Positions 11,997 through 25,523 of a stretch of DNA of 64,000 bases are shown piece by piece. The stretch lies in assembly GCA_030435675.1 (NCBI GenBank), contig CM059625.1, positions 4,216,001-4,280,000 of the forward strand, in the 5' to 3' direction. The notes below the pieces were generated by a model. It saw nothing but the letters and a program-made list of their open reading frames with translations. It searched no databases and was not told the origin of the DNA. The position numbers were made by a program, and so were the translations under genes. The stretch comes from Steinernema hermaphroditum (lineage: Eukaryota > Nematoda > Chromadorea > Rhabditida > Steinernematidae). Each line of letters begins with the position of its first letter. The first letter of the stretch is position 1.

Positions 11997-14171
11997 CTGT
12001 AATATAAGCGAATGTGAGATAAATCGTTGGGGTCTTGCTAAGCAATCACTTCTCGTCAAGTGCGCGGCACGAACGCGATATAAGGAACGCGGTACTTATT
12101 CTCAGGAATGTATATCTAGGGACACTTGTTTGCAAAACGGAACCACGTGGCGCAGAGTGATACATTTAGAACCCTGCTACAATTTGCAACTGGCTAGGGT
12201 TTCCCCGGCTTACACCACCCAACTTTTGCCCCTCATTTTTTTCTCAATTGATCAAACAGACTTTGAGGGTGCCGTCGTGCAAGTGCAAAAAGCTTGATCC
12301 CGATTCCGTTCAGACGACGTTCACGTGAAGAGCACAAATCAAAGTCATTGCAACCCCAACCAGTACGGGACTCACGCGACCTCCGGTAAGTAAACAGGCG
12401 GCCCCAGGAGCAAAAGAAGTTCCCTCCCTCGCGCAACGCGGAAGGCGAGCCCACTTTTTAGGAGGGCGGCGGTGGCGGGCGTGTGCACCCACCGGCGGAA
12501 AGACTAAATACATAAATGTTGCAAGTGCGCGGCGGTGGTTATTATAAGTGTGCCCCGAGGAGACGGGGCCAGTGACGCACGGCGATGTCCTAGCCGGCGG
12601 CGAACATGAGACGCCTAAGTACCTCACGCCCTTGAAAATACTTTTCGTCGACAATGACGACAGAGTTCAACGATAGAGACAACGCGGCTTCCGACCAAGT
12701 CATACGGTACATCGCCACTTTAATGAAGACGATATGAAAGAAGGAAGTGAATTAGATTCCTTGATGACAGTCGGCACCGGACATCCGAAAATTGGAAATT
12801 TTGATATTGAATCATATGGCATTGACGGTAAACACTGCGTCATTGGAAATACATTTCTCATTGAGGGCGCTACAATAGGACTAAACTGAGTTTATAGGAC
12901 CCTATTTGTACTGATTCATACAAATGAAATTGCACAAAAATATGTAGTATGGGCACGGTTATGGCTGGCGATTCTCTATTACTACTAACTGAAAGACCTC
13001 TGGCTTTTAAGCACAAATCAACTACACAGATTTATTCTTGTGCGTCACATGAATTATTGTTTGATTTACAGAAAATAGTCCATGATAACAGAACCATAAC
13101 TTTATGAAGTAAAACTTGAGGGCACTTGAATTTGCATGTGCTGAGGTCATGCGGTCAATCATTTAACGTTTTATAGTCATGATCCGAAAGCAGCTGAGTC
13201 GAATATATTTCATAAGTTCACTTCATTAGTACACCAAAGGACAAAGCTTAGCAACCGTAAAAGCTACATTGTAATGGATTAATCAAGCGTTTCTAAATTA
13301 GATTTGCAGGCGTCAAACGTCTTTTTTTCCCGGAAAGCGATAATTGCTATTTTGATCTCCAGAACTCTCGGCGCAATTACTCATGATGCAATAAACGTTA
13401 ACACAATTGCATCCTGTGCAAAGCATCGTGACTTCGCATGACGGCATTCACTCGTCATGCGGATCGGTGACCGTTTTGTCGCCGATCTCAGCTGAAGTGG
13501 TGAATTTGATTCATTTGTTTAAGACCAAAAATCATCTCCCTTCGTGAAATATTTGCGTTATCGCCCAGTCACCCTGCTGGTCAATAACCACGCCACGGTT
13601 ATCTTGGGTGAACGGAGGATGGCATTTTATGATCTAGTTTTTGCAACATTAATCCATTTTAAACAAGCCTAGCAGAGGAACTATTAAATGAGTGCCATCG
13701 ATGGAACTTCATCAAGAAGAAGGTGAACTACACATGTAAATATCAAAATAAGGGAATCCCACGAGTTGTACTCCATGGTCCAAAAAAATTGCACTCCTCG
13801 ACCAGATTCACAGAAACCAAGGCCTATAATTAGGGATCAACCAAAGTTTTGATCTTAAAGCTTAAAAGTCTTTGTTATTTTTGTGTCTCTTAATATGCAT
13901 GACTGTTTACAGGAACGCAAACCTAGGCCTCGTGCGGAATGTCGCACATTTACGAGTGCGTTCCAACACGGCCTGTGCAAACGTTTATCTAGCGGTTCCT
14001 TAAAAAATAATTACCTCTTGCGGCGTCACACTTCTCGTGTCCCCGATTGCAACAGGCGCTGATAAAACAATAAAGGCAAAAACTGTCCATTAACACGACA
14101 ATAAAGTGAGATCGCCAAATCGGCCCTCTTCGCCGAATCGGTGCCTCGTTGAACGCCGTTTTCGTGTGACC
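11997..14171. other. Intergenic between divergent neuropeptide and transporter genes
   Basis: The two flanking genes are transcribed away from each other, so this 2.2 kb should contain both promoters. About 12330-12620 is GC-rich. Open frames there on the minus strand have no recognisable product. The remainder is AT-rich with no gene seen. Confidence 0.5.
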
Positions 14172-17100
14172 ATGGTGAGGGTCGATTGTTCAAACCCTTA
14201 CTCTGCGAGTCTCAGCACTAACGACTTCGTTACAAGTATCTCCTATTCACTCTACCGTTTTCTTAATCGAACGAATTTAGGCCTTGGCGAAGACCATGCC
14301 GTTTTGGTGATGCTCGTGGTGGCGAGCGCCGCTTCGGTCGGAATCGTCGTGCTCGGACTAATTCAGTTCTACTTCGTCGCTCGCTATTTGACTCACCCTT
14401 GGCTTCGTGGAAATATCGCTTTTCTCGTCGCGTTATTCCCGGTAAAGATATGCTTACCTAAGCATACAGTGGGCGATCACGTCCAGTAGGGACCAGCTCA
14501 CTTCATAAAACGGTGCCTTTGGCAAAAGGAGAAAACAGCATGACTGGCATCGGAAAATTGGGCATGTTTCGCAGCCTAAGGGGTGGGGCTTGAAGTCGAC
14601 TAATAGACGGAAAGCCGTAAATCCTATTAAACAAAACACTTTGTAAACAGAACAGTCAGAAAAGCAAGAAATCTGCTATTTAAACATTTTATAACCGGTT
14701 TGGTGCAGCTTGTTTTGTTGGTTATGACGCTATGGGCATTGTTTATGATCACTTTTATTTATGTCTCTTTTAAATTATTGGCGAACTTGAATGGCCGTTC
14801 TACTAAAATAGATCCTCTAGAAGAAAATCACCTGTTCACTGAATAACTGTTCATCGCCAAATTATAATTCTGTAATATGACCAGATGAGGCAACAAGTGG
14901 ACGTTTTCATCCACTACTCAGTTCATAAATTTAAGAAGGAATATTCATTTTTTTACCAAAAAGGTTGCAAGCTGACCATGAGTGTTAGATATTCATTAAA
15001 GCAAACAAATCCGACCCACGCCTCCCACGGGAACATTACTCAAAACGGTGTTTCCCGAAATAGATCAGTCATGACTTTTACTCTATGTCGTTGGTTTTGA
15101 ACGGACATCGAAGCAAAGTAGAATATCTAATCTGGGCTACAATTGAAGGTCTTTTACTGCTTCGAAGGCATATGCAACAGAGTTCCTTATTATCCCTATT
15201 TTTCATTTAGGTCTGCACTTTCTGCTCCATTTCCGCAATGTACGTCCCCAGTGCGGGCAATCTTCTCTTCACGTTCTCCTATAGGTCAGTGTCCTTTTCT
15301 CAATCAAACCGACCAATAAAAAGGTGGTCAAAAAAAGCCGAAAACAAAAAGCAGTATATCGTACTGAATAATCGCACATGTGACAGCGATGAGACCTGCT
15401 TATGAAGCCCTACAGTCTCTGTAGACTGAATTTACGATCGTGACGACAATCGCCTGATTTATATGCTTGCAGCGATTCGTTTTTCCACTTTTAAATCGCC
15501 ATAATTCATAATTGGAGACGTCATTGTTTATGCTCTTCAATGATCAACACCGTTTTCATTTTCACTTGTCACGTTTTCTTTCGCAATAGATGCGATTATT
15601 CTTTTGAACACAGCAGCTTTCAAGAGACAAACCACACAGTTCATGTCACTTTTGGGGTAGCTGACGAAACAAATCTTCTTAGAACGCAGAAAAACTCCGT
15701 TTGTGACGAATGAAACTGGTGGTGTTGGATTTACAAAAGTTGAACGGATGGCCTTAGTTCCTACAATCCATGGACGTGCACGTGCTGAACACCGCTAATC
15801 TCCAAGTTCAACGGAATGAAAGTAGCTTAGACGTGTAAATACTGGATATCAGCGGCATAATAAGTGATCGAGTGACTTTAAAATGTTCATCTATGATTCT
15901 AAATCAAAAAAGGGAAGGAATGGCTCCTCTCTTTCACAGTTTTTTACAATAAAATAACCCAAATATCTCGGAAGACGACACAGTTTTGATCAGATGAAAG
16001 GCGCGTAATAAATGCAGCCATACAATTTAAAACGATATAGGGTTTCTTGCTTATTTACAGCATGGTAGATAGATCGTTCGGTTAGCAAAGATCGCAGTTT
16101 ACGCGAGCGCTACTGTATCCAATGGGACAGACTTTCCTTGCTAGACACATGATTAGAGCATCACCAAAAGGACATTCAGTCGAATCTCTGCAGACGTGCA
16201 CAACTTTTGGTATGTTCGACCAAAAAACGCCAATTAATCGCCGACGCACGTCCGCCACTGTTCCAAACGAAATAAAGCCAATTTTATTAGCGCATCGTAG
16301 GGGACATCAGGGTCAGCTGCCGAAAATGGTTATTCATAGAAGCCATGTTGGACAACATGTTTAATTTTTTTTAATTTGTGGTCTGTGAGCTGTCCCATCC
16401 TTATACGTTGACAACTAACCTCGGTCAAAGATCGACGCTGTGGAGACAAGATTAAACATTGTTTGAAAAATATACGACAGACGCGTCTCGGCGGTTAATT
16501 TCAAAGGACAAGGTTCAATGCACTCTTAGTACGACACGATGCGTAATGGTATTCTCTATTTGCTTACACTTTTCCACCTGCGCATCCAAGGTTTGTTTTG
16601 TAGTACAATCCAGTGACTTAGCGGAAATTAGCGCTTGCAAAGCAGTGTGGTTATACCAAATGTCCACGATCTCTCGGTTTTTCGAAAGTCATGGATTCTC
16701 AGCCGCAGCAGCCAGTGTCATCTTCATACAGACATAAGTTATTTCTCAAAAAATCACCGCGTTAAACTGAAGAACGTCTCCAAACTTATCTTTTCAAACA
16801 GCGACATGTTCACGTGATTTTCATGCTAAAGTTGCGACAGCAAAACGACAGAAAGTGCGACAGCAAAACGGTTAATGGGCGGAAGAAGTCTGCCTCTGGT
16901 AATTATAAGGTGTGAACCAATACAAAATAACTTATTATATGATGTGATTGACAAGCTTAATTTGTTTTTGGCAAAATGCTTCCCGTAGATGATTCAGCCA
17001 ATTATAGAAATAACTGGTGAGTAGTAAGAGTTCCTTTTTTCTGAGAATTATATGGTTCTGGTCATGGAAAAAGGGAACGTTTACTTTGTTAAGGGAACGT

Positions 17101-20100
17101 CTGACATAGGCTAAACAGCTTGCAGGCCTACCATACTCCACGAGAACTATCGCGAATTGCTTAGAAAACAAACACAGAGGCTAGAACTCAAACGTTCTGA
17201 CCTTCTTTCTTGTTGGAAGGAAAGTAATATCCAGGAGGATAACTGACCTGGAAAACAAGGTCTGGTAGCAAGTGAGGAACTTTCGTTTGGGTCGGGCGAG
17301 AAAAAAAAGTCAGACATGGGAATAGCCTTGTTTTTGTATCTACCATTGTCAACCCTACTACGGGGCCTCCCGCGTGCACGCCATTTTCTCAAGTGCCCGC
17401 TTGAACACTAAAATAACATGTGGGACAGTGGTCTGGGATTTCCTTATAGTAAATGTGAAAGAGTGCGCTGATAAGTCACGTCGAAAACACATCACGTCAG
17501 TAAACTCAAGGGAAAAAGACACGGTAGCTTTCAAAAGTCTTAGTCAGAGTCGATCGACAGCTGGACAGCTTGACTTCTGGGTTGAGGGTGGCTGTTTTCG
17601 CCACAAACCATCTTTATATTGTTTCGCTTGGGCGTTCCTGTCAACACCACAATTATGAACAAAAGACTAGACGTGAATTGTCCTTAAGCGAACTGATTGA
17701 GCACTGGTGTGTGAGTTCGAATGAAGGCAAACCTAACGAGCTGTGGGAGTGTTCAGGTTGAAAACAAAACTGGCATCACAGAGGTCCAGAATCCTCATTT
17801 GTGAACCGGACCATTGACGCAATACTACCGTACACATTTTATTTTCACGGCCGGCTTGGTAAAAATAAACACAGAGATAGGAATAGACACTATTATGAGG
17901 GGTTCATTCATTTTTCCGGTGCACTGTTGCTCCTCACACAATGCATTTCCGTCATCCACGTACCAGACAGCAAAAAATACAAATGCTGGCCTTAGTCCCT
18001 ACCAGGAAACGATGGTTCATACGTGTAAATATGTACGGAATGCGAGACTCAAACGAAAGGGAAAGCATACAGTAAAATTCTCTCGGCCTAGAAGACAACC
18101 CCAGAAATCTGACCTTACTGACCCTTAAAACTCGGAATTTCCCGTCATTGTTAGTTTAAGGAAATGGTAATCCGACGCAGCTGCCCATACCAATTAAGCA
18201 TGCACTATTAATGCAGATCAAAGTCACCCTTTCAGTGAATCGGAAAGACTGCAGACATGGTACTTTCAAATTCGTAGAAACCGATCTGTTCCGATTTGCA
18301 GCTGTCGAAAGTCATACGTCAGCTCGTTCTATGTTCTAGTTTTATAGCATGCGCTAAGACAAGGTATCGGAGAAGAAGTGTTCTCGGGAATAATTCCCAA
18401 GATGAGATCATCACATGTGCTCATGCAAGCATAGCAGCAATGGGCATGTGAATTATGCATTACGTCCGTGAGGGTGCTGGAAGTGATGTGGTTTCGGAAG
18501 CGGCATGTAGATAAGTTCCTGTTTTCGGACGTGGAAGATTTCAATACATAAAAATCCAAACATAAACGTGGGGAATCGAAAACATAATACAGAAGCGTCC
18601 GACGGAGATATAATCACAAAACAAAGAACATATCTTCGAAATCCAAAGACCAACAAGAATGAAAATAGAATATTTCTTACGCGGAAGCGTTTAAACGAAA
18701 ACGTTTCATTCTTTGTGCTGCGCGAACAAGTCACATACAAAAAAAGGTACGTATTATCGATGGGATTTTGTTTTTATAAATCTCGCTTGATATGAACGGT
18801 GTGCACTTCTCAAGTGACAAAGTGGTTACGATACATTATGATCAAGTTTGCTTCCGCTGTTTTTATCCGACATAAGTGTGACACGGCCTAAAGACCCATA
18901 ATTTGTTTGTTATTAGCGCTTCATTGTCGTCTCGAACGTAAACAGGCAGGTCGCTTCGCAGCGAAATAATCCTAAACAGCGCAAATTATCTCGATCACAG
19001 GGGGATGACGATAAAAAATACTCATACTCCTAGTCATTAGTGAGTGACAAATTCTTCACGTTTAAAATGAAAGGCAAAAGTCAGAATGACGAGTGAAATC
19101 GCGTGGCCTAGTGCATAGAACACTATTTATAACACTAATTAATACCAAGACAATGGGCGAATACTATGTATTAGAAATGGGTAAAAGGCAATCAAAATGG
19201 CCGGGAAATTGTTTTAGGTCGTGGAAGAACAACCCCTATATATTGACCTATCCGGAGAAGGCGGAAAATTTGTAGCATTGTCTGTATGCGTCTAGACCAT
19301 CGACAAGAATGAAACGTCCTGAATAGACATTATTTTTTATTATGTGTGCCGGCGCGCTATAAGTATTGTGGTTTGTTGACGCCGAGCCAATACAAAAAGA
19401 AGTGTAAGCACGCTAGTACAACATAATGATAATTATTGGGCGGTTCAGAGTTAGTAGTGCATATTATACCTGATGTGTGGTTCTAGTTGTTGTAGTAAGA
19501 TTCGTTCTTCGATATGCTTAAATGAACTGAAAAAACTTTCGCAAAATGGCGTTTTAAGCATTCTCTTTAGGTTCCCGACTGTCCCTTTTTGAGGATTTGA
19601 ACCGTTTCTGCGCTGCCATCACTGGTGGGGCGGTTGAAGGCAATCGAAGAAGATCGAGAACCCCGGGGAGGGCCAGTCCACTTCAAGGGGTCAGGTTGAA
19701 ATGGCTTTCTAGAAGTCGCATAGAGTGACCGAAGGGAGCGGTTAGATGCGTCGGTTCTATGATTCAGACCATCCCTTCTTGAGCTTTGAACTGTACCGCG
19801 GTTTTGAACCGTTCCCACCAATCACTGGTCGAGAACCCCGGGGGGACAGTCCAGATCAAAGGGTATGGTTAAAATGGCTCTGTGCCCGTATAGCTGTCGC
19901 TACCGTAGTTCATTGGGTCACAAGGATAGTTTGTACTTAAGTGTACTGCATTAAAACAAGTGAAACCAACCTGTTAGTCTATATTTCACCTACGGTCCGC
20001 TGAAGTACGAACACAAATCACAGTAGTCAACACATTAATCTTTGGAATTTACGCGCTACACGAAGGCAAATAATTGTAAACAAAAAACTTTAACTTTTTG

Positions 20101-23100
20101 AACTGAATAAAGCAAACGAAAATCGTATCTTTCTAGCCAACAAGGTTAGCGCTAAAAGCCGATAAGGGCGAGCTAAACATATGCCACTCATGTGATTCTC
20201 TTGTTGCGTAAACAGATCAATATAAAAACTCACTGCATGAATTTGCTTTTGTGTTTCCGGGTTCGGCGGATTGGTGTAGCAACCAAAACATACGTCATCT
20301 ACTGGGCCAAAAAAAGAATGCGTCCGGTATCAATGGAGACCATCCACTCCATGATATCATGGACTCCAGGTGACAAAGCGGTCTGAAGGCTAGTGCTTCT
20401 ACTACACCCTTCGTAAACTGATTCTGTTGATGAGACCCAGCGGCTTACTTGTCAGTCATATGGGAATTCCTGGGGATTTTCCAAAGGAACCCGTGACGTC
20501 TGTCTGCTTCTCACGAAATCACGAAGTAGATAAATATTTTTGCAACAAGCGCAGTCACAGGCTGGGAACGTGGAGTGCCGGGCTACCGTAAGATCAACCG
20601 ATACTCATAACTCTAGGGTCAACCGCCTAAAATGAAAAGGCTCGTTTCATTTCGTCAGTCTTCTTCACATTGCAAACCAATAGCGAAGCAGATGCTAGAG
20701 AAACAGTTTCAGAACTTGAGAGCCACGTCTATCAGATTATCATGCTTCAGGGCCTGTATTATCACACATCCTTAGAAAGATGTATATTATAAGAAATGAA
20801 AGCTTTAAGATAGTGAAATGACCAAACATAAGGGAGCGCAGACAAAAAAAACCTGTGGGGCTCCAAAAGGAAAAAATCAGCCATGTTCGAACGGTTAGGT
20901 TTTGAGTTTGTTAACGTAAAGTTTTGTTCAGCTGACGTATTACTCTTTTCAGTTACGCCATCATCTGCCTCTACCGTCTAGTCTCTGTCATAAAGGACAG
21001 CTTCGGCAGCTGGGAAGCCGCGTCTATCAGCTTATCGCAGTCAAAGACTCGGATCCACTTTAGGGTGTGCTATTCTTGTACAAGAGTACATCCAAGACCT
21101 ATTTTAGGTGGCACCAGTCTGCTGTTGTATGCCCTGCTTACCGACAGTGGAACCGTCCGTGTAGGTTCAGTATGACTCGAAATGAATAGATATGTAATGA
21201 TTATAGAAGAAATCTGAAAATCCTCGATCACATGACTCTCCAAGCTCCAATCTTTCGCATCGTCATCATGGTCTTTAACTTCAGCCTTGGAACCGAAAAC
21301 CACGATCCTAATTTGGTGTAAATCACTGCAATGAATACGCAATGATATTTAGAGTGCCGTTTCAGATGGTACCCTATCGCCACTGGTATTGTCACCGCTT
21401 CGGTCCTCGTTGCAGTTTTCGGTTGTCACGCCCTCTGCAAACTCTCCTTGGTAGGTATCTCTTCAGTGAAATCACGTAACAAACATGGCACAGATACAGT
21501 ATACAATATGAATGAGAACAAGGAAAATAAGGGTGTTATGAAAATAGTCATTTATCGCCCTTCCACGATTCATCATCGGCAAAATACTATGCATTGTTCG
21601 CTAGAACAACACTTGAATTGTTTTGAACTCAGAAAGTGCTTGTTTTTCGTAAGTCATTAGTGAAAAGCGACATTAACAATCAAAGTGTGACCGAAAATAA
21701 TGCATCTTAGAGCGATGTTCTTGAACGAACTTTAACAAATCTGTTGCGATCCGGAGTTATTCAGAGATCCGGTGTTCGTAAAGAAGATCAGCCTAGGCTG
21801 AAACTAAAAAAACGAATAGATACATCCAATGGTTCAAAAGGCGCTAGTATACAAAAAGACCAGAATTTGAGATTTTATGAACATATAAGTCAAATTTTAG
21901 ACATACATTACTGAGATCTTGCCTTTAGGAAAAGCTGGGACCTTTCCAATTCGTCTTCATCTATCGAATCGTTGACGCTACCCAAGCATTCTACGGATTA
22001 CAATCGCTGGTCTTATACATAATCCAAGCGACGGGTCACATGCCGTGTGGAGCACTTCTCACTCCCCTGGACAAAGTGTTTTGTGAGTTTTCTCTTATGA
22101 CCTACAAACAGCAATTGCTCAATAAGGATCGAAAGGTTTCTGAATACCAGGCTTGATTCACGTGGGAAAATACATTATAAGAACAAGGGTCACTGACGTT
22201 TTTGCCTAATTGAAAATTCAAAAAGTTCAGCATTTCTGAGAACGAGCCTTAGTCGTCATATTGAATTGTGTTCTGGTGCGCGTAGGTACAGTGGCTCGTT
22301 TTGAACACAAAATGGAGAAACCACTAAAAGTATATGGTGATTCGTACACGCACATTTTCGTCAACCAACTAAGGTGACGGGCGTTTCATCACAATTTTAC
22401 TGGAACTTATATTTCAGGACGGTATCAGAAAACCACTGATCAGTACACTATTATAAATACCATATTATGTTTCGAGTTTGGACAATAAGAGAAAAGATAT
22501 GATAGGCATGAAAGCCATCTTTTTGCGGTATTGATGGGTGACGAAAATTTGGACAGGTGGTATCTCGTATCTCGAGCCGGGTGACCAAGCCGGCTACGGC
22601 TCCACTTTGCTCGAAATCCAGAACCAAATAACTTAAACGTAACTTAGCATCTAGAAGCGAAGACAGTGAGAAATGAGGGCACGAGAACAGGGCACTGCAT
22701 GAATTCAACGAGAATAGCGCCCTTGCGAGAAATCCGACAGCATAAAATGTAACCCCGGATACGCAGCCTAGTAACATGAAGATGATTTAATATGCTTTTA
22801 GAATCAGACATACATAAATCTGATCCAGCAAAATACAAAGCGAAATGCTGCTTTGTCCATATGTTTAACTTATGATGTTGTAGGGTACAATCACTTCATG
22901 CTTATTTGCGAGATGTTCATCATGTCACTGATTGTGACATTCGCCGTGAGCCCTTCTCGCAGTGCAATGTTCGACCTGCATCCTGAGGCCGAGAAGAGCC
23001 AGCTGGAAATTGCACAGCACGCCCAGTGTCGCCGGTGTACGGTAGCGGATGCGGCGTTGATGCGACGAGCGCAAGTTGAAGAGGATGGACAGTCGCAGAA

Positions 23101-23137
23101 TTCATTATATACTGTAAATACTGAGCGGAATTGTTAA
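14172..23137 (+). CDS. osta: Organic solute transporter alpha-like protein, 370 aa
   Basis: Eight exons join in phase: 14172-14441, 15211-15284, 20953-21064, 21108-21160, 21207-21317, 21366-21450, 21929-22082 and 22884-23137. The product is a seven-helix membrane protein of the Solute_trans_a (OST-alpha/TMEM184) family, whose members move steroid conjugates and bile-acid-like solutes, usually with a beta subunit. Matching landmarks are the first helix (about 43-71), HPWLRGN, SAMYVPSAG, the cysteine cluster CCCMPCLP (about 157-164), LQAPIFRI, EKLGPFQF and YNHFMLICEMF. Length fits the family. The C-terminal tail is hydrophilic and cytosolic. An in-frame GTG lies upstream, but ATG 14172 is the first ATG. 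Intron 2 is 5.7 kb while introns 3-5 are 43-48 bp. Nematodes have several osta paralogues and I cannot say which this is. Confidence 0.93.
14442..20952 (+). other. Long introns 1 and 2 of the OST-alpha gene
   Basis: Apart from exon 2 (15211-15284) this is non-coding. It is AT-rich, with scattered ORFs below 110 codons and no domain or splicing logic. It contains a tandem duplication near 19571-19880 and a possible relic of exon 3 at 20701-20750. Confidence 0.65.
19571..19880 (+). repeat. Tandem duplication, about 190-bp period
   Basis: Copy A (about 19571-19710) and copy B (about 19761-19880) share TTTGAACCGTT, ATCACTGGT, GAGAACCCCGGGG and a GGTTRAAATGGCT block in order. The two are diverged by indels. 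It is non-coding, within intron 2 of the OST-alpha gene. Confidence 0.6.
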
Positions 23138-24352
23138 CGTAGTGTTCTTTTTTAATGGACAGAAGCTATCGTAATTAAATATGAATGTTGAAGAATGAAA
23201 AAAGAAACCACCAGCGAAAGTTGAAAATGGCTATTCGTGCTGGATTTAACCCAGAACAGATCCCTTTTTGAGTAGACTATGGAGCTCGTTCATGCTGTTT
23301 TCAGCTTCTTTGACTCCTGCAGACTCAGGATACGATTCCCACTCACACAATTTTTGTCCGTTCCAATGATCATTGCTTGTTGAAGGTCAACAACATAGGC
23401 AGCACTGTAGCGTTGGAGTTATACCCTTATGTAAGACTACTTTCTCACGAAATTTCAGATAGATCTGAAGCATACAAGTCTGCAGCTTGCCTTCTTAACA
23501 TCCAATAAAGCCGCTGCGGATTGGTAGTGCACAGCACCACGATTAACGTCCGTAATTGATGCGGTCCAAAGGTGTTCCTGTAGCTGCCGATACATGCCTT
23601 TTGCTGTCCCTCTATAAGACAGTGTAGGCCGTTGACCGAAGAGTACAAAGTCGTATATACTCGTAACAACTATAATTCATCGTATGTATATGATAAGTAC
23701 AACGCGTGACAGACATTACAAAACCGATATTGCTGCGACGGCGAACATAGCGCCGATCACAGATCAGCAGGGGCTGCTAAGGAGCTTTCATGAAAAGACT
23801 GCCAGCACAGAAGATATCAACAAGATATCGGAACGGACTAAGATAATGTCTAACAGACCAGAAGTAAAAAATAATGTACACAAGGGCGTTAACTGAACAG
23901 TAAATGGCAATTTGGCATTCGCAATGCTCACGAGATGAAAGAATAGTAATAAGTTCGTCTTATTAGTAAGTCGAGAAGGGAAAGAACTGTACAAAGTGAT
24001 GACTCAGTCACCATCGAGAAATCGTAAAACGTAGCATATACCTGTATAAGCACGACACCGCATATTGTCTTGATTTAGGAGAATAGGTGATTTATGGAGA
24101 AGATGAGTAAACTGAGGAAGATGGGAGGTTCGCCGGGGAGACGTAGAATCAGCTGTGGAAGAAAGCATTCGGGAGTGGGAACCCATAGTTTGGACACCAA
24201 AGATGAGAAGGTATTGGAGAGTTGTGACACTATCCTTCACGACACTACGGCTCTGAGACCAGTGCAATGAAACTGAACGACTAAGAGTGACAGGAAAGAG
24301 TGGAGGGCTTGAGATGGGAAAGACGAACGCATCAAGATTCGAAGGGGCGAAG
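23138..24352. other. Intergenic between convergent genes
   Basis: The OST-alpha and four-TM genes converge here. The segment should hold both 3' UTRs. No coding exon with matching splice signals was found. An AATAAA lies near 23504 on the plus strand. Confidence 0.5.
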
Positions 24353-25523
24353 TTAGACCTTGCGAAGGATTCCGGGCCCGGGCTGGGGAGTCGACTGGGC
24401 GGTGTACACCGGGACGTAGACCTTGTTGCGCATGCAGCAGACATGCTTATCGTGGGGGAACCAGTGGCGGATGCAGTAGACGATCAGGTAGGCAAGCACG
24501 ATGTAGGCGATGCTGATGACGCAGAGGATGACCAGGTACTTGAGAAGAATGATGGGGAACACGCTGGAGATGATCTTCTCGGCACAGTCGGGGAGCTGAA
24601 AGTGAACGAATGTGGTTACAATTGAAAGTGTGGTTACAATTTGCAAATATAGAGATTGACCTTTGCAGATTAAGTAGGAACAAACACTCAGCGTTTTGTA
24701 CCCTGTTCTTATTAAGCCTACTATTTTGTTTTCGTGGAGTAACTAGGTGGAGTAACTAGCCACCCCAAAACTTCATACAAATGGGGATATACTTATTACT
24801 TAACTCAAAACTTACATCACCGCTAGGACGAATACTGCACTGCATCTCGTTCTGGAAGTATTCGCTGGAGGCCAGCTTGCTAGCGCTCATCAGCGCCACC
24901 TGCAGACCACTCTCGACGGCCTGCACGATAGCAATGCGCACAACAAGAAGAACGGGGACGGTGACAAAGGCGATCAGGTCAACGATTTGCATCTGAACCC
25001 GACCAATTAGTCTACACACCAATTACGGTAGAACTCACAATGGCGAAGTGAGACTTGCGAATATGTGTGGCTGGTGCCATGAAGAGGAAAAATGATGAGG
25101 TCGCCAAAGCCACGCACATCGAGCCGATGGACATCCAGCTGTTTTGCTTGTAGCTGTTCAACACGTCGAGTTGGTAGTGCAGAACTCGAGTATCGTCTCC
25201 ATGGACGTTGTAGGGAAGCGGGTACTTGTAGCTGAGCTGGTGGACATAGTTCTGCACTCCATCGTATGATTTCAGAAAGGGGAACAAGTAGAAGAAGTGG
25301 CAGATGGCCAACGTGAAGAGCGTAAGGAGTTTCAAGTAGTGCGAGAACATCGGCTAAACGGCAACAGTAGTTAATAAGTAGATAACAAGATGAGTACCTG
25401 AGAGATGACCAGGCGTCTGAAGAAGGTAGCGCGTTCGCTGAGACACGGGTTCTCCGCATCGCGCATGGTTGCCATCTTCTCTTCGATGGACTTGAGAAGA
25501 TTGTCGCCTTGCGTCTTGCTCAT
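24353..25523 (-). CDS. Four-transmembrane orphan protein, 286 aa
   Basis: Four exons join in phase 0: complement of 25398-25523, 25039-25353, 24816-24992 and 24353-24595. The start MSKTQGDN is preceded by AAAGCAAT, and no acceptor abuts it. Predicted helices lie at about 51-69 (LLTLFTLAICHFFYLFPFL), 112-132, 148-172 and 217-247 (a long hydrophobic run ending LAYLIVYC). That puts both ends in the cytosol, with a larger first extracellular loop (KSYDGVQNYVHQLSYKY) and a second loop containing two cysteines (QCS, PDCAEK). The C-terminal tail is Pro/Gln-rich with a CCMRNK motif that could be palmitoylated. The claudin W-GLW-C-C and tetraspanin CCG signatures are absent. It looks like a claudin/tetraspan-shaped nematode family I cannot name. 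Third-position GC is high in the exons, suggesting good expression. Confidence 0.85.

Noticed and set aside
4661..22610. Similarity between GAGCTGGGTGAGCTAGCTGG at about 4696 and GAGCCGGGTGACCAAGCCGG at about 22574
   Set aside because: Only about 30 bp at roughly 75-80 percent identity, too short to claim a repeat family.
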